Positions 1 through 8,488 are shown, counted from the stretch's first letter. The stretch is DNA of 64,000 nucleotides from Thermogutta sp039793925 (GCF_039793925.1 NZ_JBAMME010000358.1:1-64000), one strand, 5' to 3'. The notes: generated from the letters alone by a model not told the origin. Program-made: numbers and translations.

Positions 1-265
1 TCCCCAAGGCGATTGGTAGGTCAAAAGACGCCGCCTCTTTAGGGACATCCGCCGGAGCCAGATTGATGACCGTCCGCGTATTGGCCCGCTGAAACCCCGA
101 ATTCACAATCGCCCGTTCGACGCGATGGGTGCTTTCGCGGACGGCGGCCTCGGGCAATCCAACCATCACGGTTTTCGCTAGGCCGGTCGGCGAGACGTCA
201 ACTTCCACCACCACCGGCAGTGCGTCAATTCCGACAAGGGTAAATGTCTGCAACTTCGCGAGCAT
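1..265 (-). CDS. YifB/ComM-type Mg-chelatase-like AAA ATPase, N-terminal part (cut by window edge)
   Basis: The minus strand reads from an ATG at 265 without a stop to the window edge. The 88 visible residues begin MLAKLQTFTLVGIDALPV and continue with VEVDVSPTGLAKTVMVGLPEAAVRES and a TVINLAPADVPKEAASFDLPIALG stretch. This is the characteristic N-terminal domain of the YifB/ComM family, where VEV/GLP and NLAPAD.K.G..fDLPIA are family signatures. Members are AAA+ helicases; ComM promotes branch migration of integrating DNA during natural transformation, and the role elsewhere is less clear. The P-loop and chelatase-like domains lie outside the window. A GGGGGCGG stretch 8-9 bases upstream is a plausible ribosome-binding site. 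The family call is firm; function in this organism is unknown. Confidence 0.85.
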   Translation of the reverse strand, partial: MLAKLQTFTLVGIDALPVVVEVDVSPTGLAKTVMVGLPEAAVRESTHRVERAIVNSGFQRANTRTVINLAPADVPKEAASFDLPIALG

Positions 266-600
266 ATCAACACCGCCCCCTGAGTTTGCGACCAAGCACG
301 TGGTCTTATTCTGTCGTTTTGCGAGCTCAAAGACAAGACCTTACCTGGCTGGCGCAACCCAGCGCGGCGGAGCCTGCCGAATTTGCTGTCTGTGCGGCGA
401 ACGGAACGCCAGTGTGGTGGCTTTCTGCGTTCAAGACAATCCAAATTCACAGCGGGCCCCATCGGTTGCCCGGCGGAAGTTCCTACCGACCACATTTAGT
501 CAGACTGCCCCGTTTCTTCCAATCGACAGGACAAACGTACCCCCGTCCCTACCAGTGTGGGAAAGTACGGACGCCATCGTGCAGCAACACATTCGGGATT
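266..600. other. Intergenic, no gene seen
   Basis: The interval lies between the start of the YifB-like gene and the stop of the oxidoreductase, both on the minus strand, so it should hold the promoter of the YifB-like gene. Open frames here overlap one another and have no family-like features. I see no convincing RNA gene, repeat or terminator. Confidence 0.5.
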
Positions 601-1941
601 TTAGGGACGGCGGGGCCCGGCGATCCACTCCAGGCTGCTGATGCCCGGCTTGGGCAACGGGTAGTTTCCCGTGCTGTCCGGCAGGGTGGGAGGCTCCATA
701 TCCATGCGCGTCTCTTCAGGCGTCGGTCGATACTGGAAATCCATCTTGGCAACCTCCTCGAACCGCATGGCCTGCCCCGTATAGACCGCCAACTGGCCCA
801 ACACGGTCACCATAGTGCTCTGGGCCATATGGTAGCCACTGTTGATCGGCTGGCCTTTGCGGATGGAATCGAAAAGGGCCTGCTGTTCCGTTTGATAAGG
901 ATCATTGCGAGGCCCTTCGTATTGCCAGTTGGTTTCCCCGACAATACGCTTCTGTCCCAAATAGCACGTACCCTTGGTGCCCATGATGATGTCGCTGCTG
1001 TTGCCGTAGCACCCGTTCTGCGTGCGGCACATCGCGTAGACGCGGGCCCCGCTCTTGTACTCGTACACAACCGTATCGTGGTCGTACATGTCACCCAGGC
1101 CTTCTCCAAAGGATGCGGATCGGCCACCCAGTCCGAAGCACCACTCGGGCATCTCTTCTTTGAGCGCCCAGCTCACCCGATCCATGTTGTGCACCAGCGA
1201 CTGCGGCACATCATCCCCCGAAAGCCAGCAGAAGTGGTACCAGTTCCAGAACTGGAATTGGAGTTCCGTATGCTCGGGTTTCCGGCTCATCACTTGGTAA
1301 GGACCACGCAGGAACATGGCCTGAACGGCCACGATATCACCGATCGCGCCATCATGGATTCGTTTCATGCACTCCTGCCAGCCAAAATCGAATCGGCTCT
1401 GCAGTCCGGAGACAATGCTCAGCCCCTTCTCTTTGGCCAGATCGCAGGCCGCCTGCATCCGACGTACACCAACCGGGTCGATACCGTGGGGTTTTTCCAC
1501 GAAAACGTGCTTTCCCGCTTTGATGGCCTCTTCCGAATACATCGGATGGAACTTCGACGCACAGGCGATGAGAACCACGTCAGAAGCCTCGATGACCTTT
1601 TTGTAGCCGTCTAGGCCCACGAAACAATGGTCGTCATCAACGATGACCTTGTCGGGATGGATATTTTTGAGATTCTCTCGCGCTGCTTTCACCTTGCTTT
1701 CGAAAATGTCGCACATAGCCACGAGTCGAACGTCCGGTCCGGTATTGAGTGCCTGAGCTGCCGCCCCTGAACATCGGCCGCCACAGCCGATCATCCCCAC
1801 TTTGATGATGTCGCTTCCTGCCGCGTGAGCCGTGCGACTCACCTCTAGCCCCGCGAGAACACCCGCTGCAGTCGCTCCTGTTCTGGCCAAAAACTCGCGA
1901 CGTGACCATGCCGAACTTCCGCTACCGCAATTGGGCATCAT
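601..1941 (-). CDS. Tat-exported Gfo/Idh/MocA family oxidoreductase
   Basis: The protein has 446 residues. It opens with a twin-arginine signal (SRREFL at residues 13-18, hydrophobic stretch and an AHA cleavage site near 40). A Rossmann nucleotide-binding motif, GMIGCGGRCSGAA, lies at about 49-61 and the family EKPHG motif (catalytic lysine) at 149-153. Planctomycetes encode many such exported Gfo/Idh/MocA dehydrogenases, usually acting on sugars or inositols with NAD(P) carried through the Tat system; the substrate cannot be read from sequence. Start choice: AGGAGG ends nine bases before the first of two consecutive ATGs. It lies downstream of an isomerase/epimerase and a ThuA-like gene, a common catabolic trio in this phylum, so a joint role in sugar breakdown is inferred. 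Confidence 0.88.
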   Translation of the reverse strand: MMPNCGSGSSAWSRREFLARTGATAAGVLAGLEVSRTAHAAGSDIIKVGMIGCGGRCSGAAAQALNTGPDVRLVAMCDIFESKVKAARENLKNIHPDKVIVDDDHCFVGLDGYKKVIEASDVVLIACASKFHPMYSEEAIKAGKHVFVEKPHGIDPVGVRRMQAACDLAKEKGLSIVSGLQSRFDFGWQECMKRIHDGAIGDIVAVQAMFLRGPYQVMSRKPEHTELQFQFWNWYHFCWLSGDDVPQSLVHNMDRVSWALKEEMPEWCFGLGGRSASFGEGLGDMYDHDTVVYEYKSGARVYAMCRTQNGCYGNSSDIIMGTKGTCYLGQKRIVGETNWQYEGPRNDPYQTEQQALFDSIRKGQPINSGYHMAQSTMVTVLGQLAVYTGQAMRFEEVAKMDFQYRPTPEETRMDMEPPTLPDSTGNYPLPKPGISSLEWIAGPRRP

Positions 1942-2166
1942 GATGGAGATCCTCCTTTGTTGAACTACCTGCGTGGTTCGATCGATAACTGAGGTTCACG
2001 CCACACCGGGAAAGTACTCGACGAAATGGGTCGAATCGTCTCGCTGACACAATCGCCGCGGGTCGTTCCTCCCCAGCCCGTCGGATGTTACGTCTCCCCA
2101 TCGCTTGGGCCGGTCGCCTGATCCTTCCCGAAAACCCCCGGCGGGTTACAGCGACCATCCAGCCAG

Positions 2167-3036
2167 CTATTTTTCCTCGGGAATTCCAAGCTGCTGGAGC
2201 GTGTTCCGCAACCATTGGAGGGATCGTTCAATCATGGGACCTCCCTGTCCTTCACACTCCATGCTCAGCGGCCCATTGTAACCGTTGTCGCGGAGAATCG
2301 TGAGCACCTGCCGAATATTGTCGGCATTCACGCCATCACCAATCGCACAGTGGCTCACGGCGATTCCCGTTTCCTGCCCCCGCACCGCCGCTGCCAACGA
2401 CGGACTTACATCCTTGACATGGACGTGATTGACCTTGTCGATGAAGCGTCGACAGAACTCCACAGGATCCTGTCCCGCAATAAACGAGTTTCCCGTGTCC
2501 AAATTGAGACGCAAAAACGGACTGTTACAAAAAGCAAGCATCTCTGCCAGGCGATCAGGATTGGTGGTGAAATATCCGTGAACTTCAATGTTGATGGTGA
2601 TTTCGTAGGCCTCGGCCACCTCCACTATTTGCTCGTAACAACGTTTCATAAGGGCCATGGCCTCCTCATCGGACATGTCCGGGGGCCGATGGAGACCGTC
2701 GGTCGTGGCAATTCGTGAACACCCCGCATGTTTTGCCCAAGGGATGCTTTTCAGCACGTAAGCCACACCGTAGAACAGCCCCTCCCGTCCGGAAAGTGGG
2801 AAGGCCGCATCAATTTGCGAAAAACGGACCCCATAATTCTCCATTTTTCGCCGCAAAAGCAGCGGGTCCTGGTACAGAGCCACATGGGGTTGATACCCCA
2901 ATCCATGAATCCAACTGGCACCATCAATCACACCGCATTCGATGTAATGAACGTCATGGGCCTCTGCCCACGCCAGACACTTCTCAAAATCCCAGTAGGC
3001 CGAATTGAACGCATCCGTATGAAAGCTGATCTGCAT
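2167..3036 (-). CDS. Sugar-phosphate isomerase/epimerase (xylose-isomerase-like TIM barrel)
   Basis: The 289-residue protein belongs to the AP-endonuclease 2 / xylose isomerase-like superfamily. Metal-ligand signatures are visible: IEVHGY (E151, H153), NLDTGN (D180) and NHVHVKD (H204, H206). These enzymes isomerise or epimerise free or phosphorylated sugars with a divalent metal; the exact substrate is not evident. The frame is open 13 codons further upstream, but the start used here is the ATG at 3036, which has GAGGTGG three bases upstream and begins with the family-typical MQISFHTDAF. There is no export signal, so a cytoplasmic enzyme is likely, although its downstream neighbour is Tat-exported. 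It lies between a ThuA-like gene and that oxidoreductase and reads in the same direction, so one transcription unit is plausible. Confidence 0.82.
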   Translation of the reverse strand: MQISFHTDAFNSAYWDFEKCLAWAEAHDVHYIECGVIDGASWIHGLGYQPHVALYQDPLLLRRKMENYGVRFSQIDAAFPLSGREGLFYGVAYVLKSIPWAKHAGCSRIATTDGLHRPPDMSDEEAMALMKRCYEQIVEVAEAYEITINIEVHGYFTTNPDRLAEMLAFCNSPFLRLNLDTGNSFIAGQDPVEFCRRFIDKVNHVHVKDVSPSLAAAVRGQETGIAVSHCAIGDGVNADNIRQVLTILRDNGYNGPLSMECEGQGGPMIERSLQWLRNTLQQLGIPEEK

Positions 3037-3108
3037 ACACCACCTCGCCCGTTGCACTTTCCACCATTCCATCAACCGCTGCGGTTTAACAGTCCGGCTG
3101 ACGAAGTT

Positions 3109-4005
3109 TCATTCCATTTTTAATGAAACCGCCTGCGAAGCCTCCGCAAGCCGTCCTGCACACCACAAACACGCCCGCCGAAACAGTGTTTGCACCCCCT
3201 CACTTTGGAATGCCTTCACATCATGCCCCAGCACGCAGTGAAAAACCCGACCTTTGCCAACCCGAAGCACAAAAGCCATAGGATAGTCTTTTCCATCCAC
3301 CTTAGACCGGGCGACGGCCAACACGTGAATGGGGAGATCGCCCGTTAAACACGTGTACAGCTCGTCCACGGTATCGAAGTCTTGCAACCCGCGAGTGATG
3401 GGATGTTCGGGATCGACGATACGGACCTTGAAGGAACCATAGGGGTCGTGCCCTCGAAGCTGCGGATCCCAAACCCGTCCGACAAGCTTGAGGAAATCCT
3501 CTTTGAATTCTTGAAACGCCCCGCAAGCAAAGTGGACGAGCATTAATCCTCCCCCCTCATGCACGAATCGTTCCAGGGTCTGCAGTCCTTCCCGACCTGG
3601 AACATTGGGGTCATAGTTCTTGAAGTGGAGGATCACCACCTGATACTGAAAAGGCTTTTCGGTGCGCAAAACCGTCAAATCCTCTGCCACATCCACGGCA
3701 ATATCACCGCGTGCCTCTAGGAGTTTCTTGAGGATAGGCGTCGTCTCGCGCCACTTATGCCCGGGGTAATCTTCACCGGTCACGAGAAGACAACGAACGC
3801 GAGCTGATTGGGCGCCGGGTTGCTCATTCTGTTCAGACGCCCGACCCTCAAACCCAGCAGACACCGTCACGAATACTGTCATCCCGGTAATCAGACCCAA
3901 GAGCATCCATCGCACTGTGGAGACTCCCACTCGGATTCTAGGGGCTAGATAGCTCGGCAAACCGAGCCCGCAAAAGCACTTGCTGACGCTGGTGGGGCGG
4001 GTCAT
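3109..4005 (-). CDS. Exported ThuA-domain protein (trehalose-utilisation-like)
   Basis: The protein has 298 residues. A hydrophobic stretch at about 31-50 (WMLLGLITGMTVFVTVSAG) follows a basic region and is likely an export signal or anchor. The rest is a ThuA-like class I glutamine-amidotransferase-fold domain: VRCLLVTGEDYPGHKW at the start, GLMLVHFACGAF near the middle, then HPITRGL, MAFVLRVGKGRVFHCVLGHD and LFRRACLWCAG. These late motifs are typical of planctomycete ThuA proteins, which sit in sugar-catabolic clusters but whose chemistry is poorly known. The ATG at 4005 is chosen because GAGGAGAGG lies four bases upstream; an upstream extension of 30 codons is less likely. It starts about 310 bases past the BMC operon terminator, so it has its own promoter. 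Confidence 0.8.
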   Translation of the reverse strand: MTRPTSVSKCFCGLGLPSYLAPRIRVGVSTVRWMLLGLITGMTVFVTVSAGFEGRASEQNEQPGAQSARVRCLLVTGEDYPGHKWRETTPILKKLLEARGDIAVDVAEDLTVLRTEKPFQYQVVILHFKNYDPNVPGREGLQTLERFVHEGGGLMLVHFACGAFQEFKEDFLKLVGRVWDPQLRGHDPYGSFKVRIVDPEHPITRGLQDFDTVDELYTCLTGDLPIHVLAVARSKVDGKDYPMAFVLRVGKGRVFHCVLGHDVKAFQSEGVQTLFRRACLWCAGRLAEASQAVSLKME

Positions 4006-4419
4006 CGGGCCTCTCCTCTTCCGTGGGAATGACGACGTTGCCCTTAGCATACATCCATCGCCGCGCCAGTCAAGAATGTGCCCACGGCTTTGCAAATTCT
4101 CTCTTTGTAGGTTCAGATTTCACACTAGAAACTCCCATGTTTTGCCATTCGTCCGCTATTATCCGAAGCGCAACAGCGATGTGATGTTGCCCAAGACCAT
4201 ATTTCTGCCGACTGGTATATCCTCAATGGGAGGCGACCTTTCGATTGAACAGAAAACGCTGAATAAACCCAACAATGCCGAATAAAGCCGGCATCGCGCG
4301 GGGCAATGTTGAGTGCTCAAAAAGAAAGAGAGAGGGCCACTTTGAAATGGCCCAATTGATCGGGCGTGCCCTGAAATGGGACAAACCGTTACCAGCCGAA
4401 AAACACGCTGCTGCCCAGC
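4006..4419. other. Intergenic between BMC operon and ThuA-like gene
   Basis: This 414-base spacer holds the terminator of the BMC operon (4316-4353, listed separately) and presumably the promoter for the minus-strand ThuA-like gene. No supported gene was found. Confidence 0.6.
4316..4353 (-). terminator. Rho-independent terminator of the BMC operon
   Basis: On the minus strand the sequence reads GGGCCA, an 8-base loop, TGGCCC, then TCTCTCTTTCTTTTT. This is a six-pair GC-rich hairpin followed by a pyrimidine/T-rich tail. It lies about 70 bases downstream of the aldolase stop codon and marks the end of the BMC transcription unit, separating it from the ThuA-like gene. Confidence 0.8.
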
Positions 4420-5346
4420 CTAAGACTGCGATTTGAGGATTTCCATCACCCGATCGGTGATGAGCTGCACGAGCTGCTCGCGTTCTTCCTCGCTCAACTG
4501 AGGGTTGACGCCGCAACTGGGATTCTGGCCGGAGCGGAACCGAGGTGGCTGGAAAACTTCCTGGCGGACACCGCTTTCACGCCAGCTTTCGCGAAAAACG
4601 TCGTTGGCGCAGAGCTCGCAATTTTCCAGTTCTAGACGCGGGTCCTTGTAACCCAGCCGCTGTTTCAAATCAAGCAGAGCTTTGATTTCGGGTTCTGTGA
4701 AATAGTTGATCCGCCCCAGGCTCTTTGCCAGCATCAGCATGCGGCAGTACGCATCGAGAATCTCCGTGTACCAGTAGGCCTTTTCCACCGTGTCCCCGAA
4801 ACTCACGGTGCCATGATTGGCCAGAATGATCACGTTGCATTTTTCCACAAACGGCAGGATCGTATTGGCAAATTCCTGGGTGCCGGGCGTCTCATATTTG
4901 GCGATCGGTACCTCGCCCAGAAAGATTTCCACTTCCGGCAGCACACACAGGGGCACGGCTTCCCGAGCGATACCAAACGCCGTGGCGTGCGGCGGATGGC
5001 AGTGAACCACCGCGCGAATGTCAGGCCGGGCTTTCATGATTGCCAGATGGAGCTTAATTTCGCTGGTCGCCTTCCGCACTCCTGCAATTTGGCGCCCCTC
5101 CATGTCTACAATGCACAGGTCCTCCGGCTTCATGAAGCCTTTACAGATCATCGTGGGGGTGCACAGGACCTGATTGTCGCTGATCCGGTATGAGATATTC
5201 CCGTCGTTCGCTGCAGCGAAACCGCGTTTATAAAGGCGGTCACCAATTTCACAGATTTCCTGTTTGAGTCGCTGAATGTTGGGCGGAGTCCCTCCCCCAC
5301 GAACGGTGGTTTTCGGCTTCTGTTGAGAATCCATTTGCGATGCCAT
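4420..5346 (-). CDS. Class II aldolase (fuculose/rhamnulose-phosphate aldolase type) with C-terminal encapsulation helix
   Basis: The 308-residue protein is a FucA/AraD/adducin-family aldolase. The Zn and catalytic residues fit E. coli FucA spacing: E97 in TSEIKLH, H116 and H118 in VVHCHPPH, and H178 in LANHGTVSFG. GNISYR near residue 49 is also typical. The expected reaction is cleavage of L-fuculose-1-P or L-rhamnulose-1-P to DHAP and L-lactaldehyde. FucA is about 215 residues; this one has an N-terminal tail, a linker from about 245, and a final amphipathic helix (LSEEEREQLVQLITDRV, 284-300) of the kind that targets cargo to BMC shells. The ATG at 5346 is chosen because GGAGG lies nine bases upstream. 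It is the last gene of the BMC operon, after a BMC-P gene. In planctomycetal BMC loci this aldolase is the signature enzyme. Confidence 0.92.
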   Translation of the reverse strand: MASQMDSQQKPKTTVRGGGTPPNIQRLKQEICEIGDRLYKRGFAAANDGNISYRISDNQVLCTPTMICKGFMKPEDLCIVDMEGRQIAGVRKATSEIKLHLAIMKARPDIRAVVHCHPPHATAFGIAREAVPLCVLPEVEIFLGEVPIAKYETPGTQEFANTILPFVEKCNVIILANHGTVSFGDTVEKAYWYTEILDAYCRMLMLAKSLGRINYFTEPEIKALLDLKQRLGYKDPRLELENCELCANDVFRESWRESGVRQEVFQPPRFRSGQNPSCGVNPQLSEEEREQLVQLITDRVMEILKSQS

Positions 5347-5437
5347 CGTTCCAATCCTCCAACCTGCCGAATTTATTTTCGGGCTTCCCTTGTCGGGTGC
5401 CGCATGTTTCTGTGGTCGTTCTTTAACATAACTGCTT

Positions 5438-5752
5438 TCAATCATCCGCCGACACTGGCAGCACTTCCCGGAGCGGACACACCTCTACCCGATCCAGGAT
5501 CGCCGCCAAATAGGCATCCACCGGTTTCGGTTCCGGAAATGGTTGCGCCGCTTCGCGCCCCTCGCTGAAGGCCACCAAACATCCGTCGTGAGCGCCCAAT
5601 TCGTCGTACAGAACGAGTTCCTCTGCATCGGCTGCCCGTTCACCCAGCAGCATTTCCAGGGACAACGGCACCACGACCTTGAACCTCGCTCCAATCATGG
5701 TCGGGTGCGCGCGATTCAAAGTGACGGTGCCGATCACTTTTCCGACTCTCAC
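5438..5752 (-). CDS. BMC-P shell pentamer protein (EutN/CcmL family)
   Basis: The 104-residue protein has the EutN/CcmL fold hallmarks: MRVGKVIGTVTLNRAHPTMIGARFKVVVPL at the start, where the GxVxxT and G.kl..V motifs are usual, then LVLYDELGAHDGCLVAFSEGREAAQPF, corresponding to the canonical D.vGAG.Ge.VlvseGs.A. Such proteins form pentamers that cap the vertices of the icosahedral shell. It lies between the RpiB-like gene and the aldolase and is one of three BMC-P genes in the operon. The usual GAG of the D.vGAG motif is GAH here, and it ends with a longer acidic tail (VEVCPLREVLPVSADD) than the shortest paralogue in the operon. Confidence 0.9.
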   Translation of the reverse strand: MRVGKVIGTVTLNRAHPTMIGARFKVVVPLSLEMLLGERAADAEELVLYDELGAHDGCLVAFSEGREAAQPFPEPKPVDAYLAAILDRVEVCPLREVLPVSADD

Positions 5753-5811
5753 GACCTGTGTTCCTTTCTGAGCGGCTTAGTGTTTTTCCTGCCGATGCAT
5801 GAAAACTCACT

Positions 5812-6660
5812 TCACTGGAGTTCCAATTTTTCGCGAAAGACTTCCGGACAAATGTGGGATGATGCCACAAACTGGCGGATCATCCGCTTGAGGTTGAACA
5901 ACCCGGCGCTGAGATCCGCCACCAAAACATTGGCACCGACGGCCGCCGTATCGCCCGCCACCGCCTGGGGGTCCCGTCCTACAATAGCCCGGACTCCCCG
6001 CTGCCGATTGGCCAGACAGACTTCCGCCGCGACATGCCGAGTGACCACCACGACCAGCCTCTGTTTGCGGCACAGCTCTGCTGCTCTTTCACTCGCCCGA
6101 ATGAGGCAGTCCAATGTCTCATACTCCGCGCTGATCCCCTCCGAGCGCAACAGATTATCTAGTTGCTGGGGGTTGATCCTCTGTGTCACCAATAAAACTG
6201 TGACTGTGGCGGCCCTGGTGGGCGATACATTGCCGTTTTCGGCACACTTCTGTTCGCCTCCGTAAAATACCGGGATCCCCTTTTCCTGAAGCAAATCTCG
6301 CACGGCGGGTGTCACCACCGCGTTCATCGGGACCACCACGCGCCGGATTCCCTCCAGACGATCGCTCACCTGGGCAAGGGTGATCACCCTATCCGAAAGA
6401 ACGAGCTCGCCATCCCGCGTGGAAACAAATCTGGCCAGCGGTCGGGAAGCATCTGTTTGGGTGGCCTCCTCGCGGCGAGAGGCAGTGGGCTCCGGGTCAG
6501 CCCTCTGTTGCGGAGCGAGGCCTTTGGCCGGCTCCCCCGATGGCGCGGCAGGGGGCTGTTCATTCGGTCCTTGCTCCGCCCCAATCCGCTGCTGAAGCGA
6601 CGCCAGGACCTCTCGCACGACCTGTTCGATCAGTTGAGCATTCCAATCACCGCTGGCCAT
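5812..6660 (-). CDS. BMC-associated RpiB/LacAB-like protein lacking the usual catalytic motif, with N-terminal encapsulation-type helix
   Basis: This 282-residue protein is usually left as hypothetical. Visible parts: an amphipathic helix at 6-26 (WNAQLIEQVVREVLASLQQ) resembling an encapsulation peptide; a Pro/Gln/Glu-rich linker to about 80; VVVPMNAVVTPAVRDLLQEKGI at about 107-128, matching a TPAxRDLL motif found in BMC proteins such as the EutT N-terminus; and a C-terminal region whose ANR, GVRA, DP and ANVL motifs (217-247) line up with the RpiB/LacAB sugar-phosphate isomerase core. The RpiB catalytic CGTG(I/V)G motif is replaced by VVTRHVAAEVC, so isomerase activity is doubtful. The ATG at 6660 overlaps the TGA of the preceding BMC-P gene (TGATG), indicating translational coupling. 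The RpiB relation is my inference. Confidence 0.65.
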   Translation of the reverse strand: MASGDWNAQLIEQVVREVLASLQQRIGAEQGPNEQPPAAPSGEPAKGLAPQQRADPEPTASRREEATQTDASRPLARFVSTRDGELVLSDRVITLAQVSDRLEGIRRVVVPMNAVVTPAVRDLLQEKGIPVFYGGEQKCAENGNVSPTRAATVTVLLVTQRINPQQLDNLLRSEGISAEYETLDCLIRASERAAELCRKQRLVVVVTRHVAAEVCLANRQRGVRAIVGRDPQAVAGDTAAVGANVLVADLSAGLFNLKRMIRQFVASSHICPEVFREKLELQ

Positions 6661-6917
6661 CAGTCCACAATCCCAATCACCGACCACCGCACAGGAGTGT
6701 GTGGATCTCCTATGATCGTTTGTGTGTGTTTGCCATCGGAACTTACAATCACCAGATCACCTCGACCTGCACCCAGATTATCAACCACCAAAACCGGGTC
6801 ACCATCCGGCGAGGCGCCGTCGGCGGCCAATGGCTGAACCAGCAGAAGCTTCCAGCCTTTCATGGATGGATGCTTCACCGTCGCCGTCGCATGACCCACC
6901 ACTCGTCCTGCCAGCAT
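6660..6917 (-). CDS. BMC-P shell pentamer protein (EutN/CcmL family)
   Basis: At 85 residues this is the shortest of the three BMC-P proteins here. MLAGRVVGHATATVKHPSMKGWKLLLVQPL is the classical EutN start, with GxVxxTxKxxxLxGxKLLLVxP spacing, followed by VLVVDNLGAGRGDLVIVSSDG (canonical D.lGAG.GD.Vlv..G) and a VIGIVD end. It should form vertex pentamers. The stop codon overlaps the start of the RpiB-like gene by one base. The CoA-acylating aldehyde dehydrogenase lies upstream in the operon. Confidence 0.93.
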   Translation of the reverse strand: MLAGRVVGHATATVKHPSMKGWKLLLVQPLAADGASPDGDPVLVVDNLGAGRGDLVIVSSDGKHTQTIIGDPHTPVRWSVIGIVD

Positions 6918-7042
6918 GAATTCCGTATCGTCCTTCCGGCGAATCCGTTACGGCCCAGCTCCGACTGCCTATGTTCACGTGTGATCGGGGCAAGGCCCAA
7001 TCCCCAAAATGCAACCTCACAGCTCCAGTTGTTCCCACTTTT

Positions 7043-8488
7043 TTATTTCCCCAGGATTCGCAGACTATCGATCATCGCACACCGGCGTTCCCGGGTGAAA
7101 GTGAGAGGTGTTGTGATGCCTTCACCCGTCGGCCCGGCAATGGAGTACGAAATATAACCTTCGCCACCGAGGCCCAGTCCTGCCATGCACGGTCCATTCT
7201 TCACGAAAATCGTGGTGTCCAACGCCCGCCCCATTTTGGTCATATTGACCACGTCGTGCGAATGGATGATCGCCGTGTGCCGGAAGCCATGTTCGGCAAT
7301 CCGTGCCCGCTCGATGGCCTCATCCACGTCTCGGCAACGGACAAACGGGACAAAGGGCATCATCTGCTCTGCATGGACGAAGGGATTCGAGAAGTCCGTT
7401 TCACCAAAGAGAAGCTCCACGTCATCAGGGATTTTCTTGCCAATGGCCCGTGCCAGTTTGGCTGCATCTTGACCTATAAACTCTTTCACGCCAACCGGGT
7501 GCCGGTGCTCACCTTCGCCCACGTACGTGATGGCCTTGGCGGTGAGGGCCTCGATTTCGGCGGCGTTGAGCCGAACCGCTCCTGCCCGTTCCATCGCCGC
7601 CATTAACTGATCGAAAATTTTCTCCACTGCGAAGACTTCCTTCTCCGCAATGCAGAGGAGGTTATTGTCGTAGGAGGCACCCTTGATGATGCACCGCGCT
7701 GCGCGATCCAGATCGGCTGTTTCATCAACCACCACCGGGGGATTTCCTGGCCCGGCCACAATCGCCCGTTTAGCCTGCTGCATCGCGGCCCGAGCTACTC
7801 CCGGACCACCCGTCACACATAACAGGGCAATATCGCGATGCTTGAAAATGGCGTTGGCCGTTTCGATCGTGGGCTCTGTGATGACACACATCACATTGTC
7901 GATGCCTAGATCCCGGAAGATAGCCTGGTTGTAGCGACGAACTCCTTCTGCAGCTACCCGCTTTCCACTGGGATGCGGGTTGAAGACAACCGTGTTGCCT
8001 GCCGCAATCATGGCGATGGCATTGCCTGTCAGCGTGGGCAGGGAATGCGTCACGGGAGTCACCGCCCCAATCACGCCAAAGGGGGCATGCTCGATCACCG
8101 TCAGCCCATGGTCTCCGCTGAACACTTCACTGCGAAGAAATTCCACACCGGGCGTCTTCTCTCCCAAAATGCGGAGCTTCTCAATTTTGTGTTCCAACCG
8201 GCCGATCTTGGTTTCTTCCATCTCCATCGTGCCCAGTTCGACGCACTGCTCGATGGCGATGCGTCGAATGTGGTCGATGAGCCGCTTTCGCTCCTCCAGG
8301 GTGCGGCGGGAAAGAATATCGAAGGCTTCCACGGCCGCTGCGACCGCGTCATCCACATCCGTAAAAAGGCCGAAACGTCCCTGATACCGCTTAACAACCG
8401 GCGGCGGTGCCGAGGGAACTCCATTCCCCCGCAAACGCTGGAGAACCTCTTCGACAACCGTACGAACCAGGGCTTCGTTGACTTGCAT
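7043..8488 (-). CDS. CoA-acylating aldehyde dehydrogenase (PduP/EutE type) with N-terminal encapsulation peptide
   Basis: The 481-residue protein belongs to the ALDH superfamily, BMC branch. Motifs include GVIGAVTPVTHSLPTLTGNAI, FNPHPSGKRVA, VTGGPGVARAA, AGPGNPPVVVDETAD and the catalytic cysteine C279 in YDNNLLCIAEKEVF. The expected reaction is aldehyde (here lactaldehyde or propionaldehyde) + CoA + NAD+ to acyl-CoA + NADH. Residues 4-20 (NEALVRTVVEEVLQRLR) form an amphipathic helix followed by a Pro-rich linker, the usual cargo-targeting arrangement of PduP. The ATG at 8488 is chosen because AAGGAG lies seven bases upstream; the frame is open seven codons further. It supplies acyl-CoA to the PduL encoded upstream and sits between two BMC-P genes. 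Confidence 0.93.
   Translation of the reverse strand: MQVNEALVRTVVEEVLQRLRGNGVPSAPPPVVKRYQGRFGLFTDVDDAVAAAVEAFDILSRRTLEERKRLIDHIRRIAIEQCVELGTMEMEETKIGRLEHKIEKLRILGEKTPGVEFLRSEVFSGDHGLTVIEHAPFGVIGAVTPVTHSLPTLTGNAIAMIAAGNTVVFNPHPSGKRVAAEGVRRYNQAIFRDLGIDNVMCVITEPTIETANAIFKHRDIALLCVTGGPGVARAAMQQAKRAIVAGPGNPPVVVDETADLDRAARCIIKGASYDNNLLCIAEKEVFAVEKIFDQLMAAMERAGAVRLNAAEIEALTAKAITYVGEGEHRHPVGVKEFIGQDAAKLARAIGKKIPDDVELLFGETDFSNPFVHAEQMMPFVPFVRCRDVDEAIERARIAEHGFRHTAIIHSHDVVNMTKMGRALDTTIFVKNGPCMAGLGLGGEGYISYSIAGPTGEGITTPLTFTRERRCAMIDSLRILGK

Noticed and set aside
244..1614. Long plus-strand open frame over the oxidoreductase
   Set aside because: It is antisense to a gene with clear Rossmann and Gfo/Idh motifs and has no family-like features; a shadow frame of a GC-rich gene.
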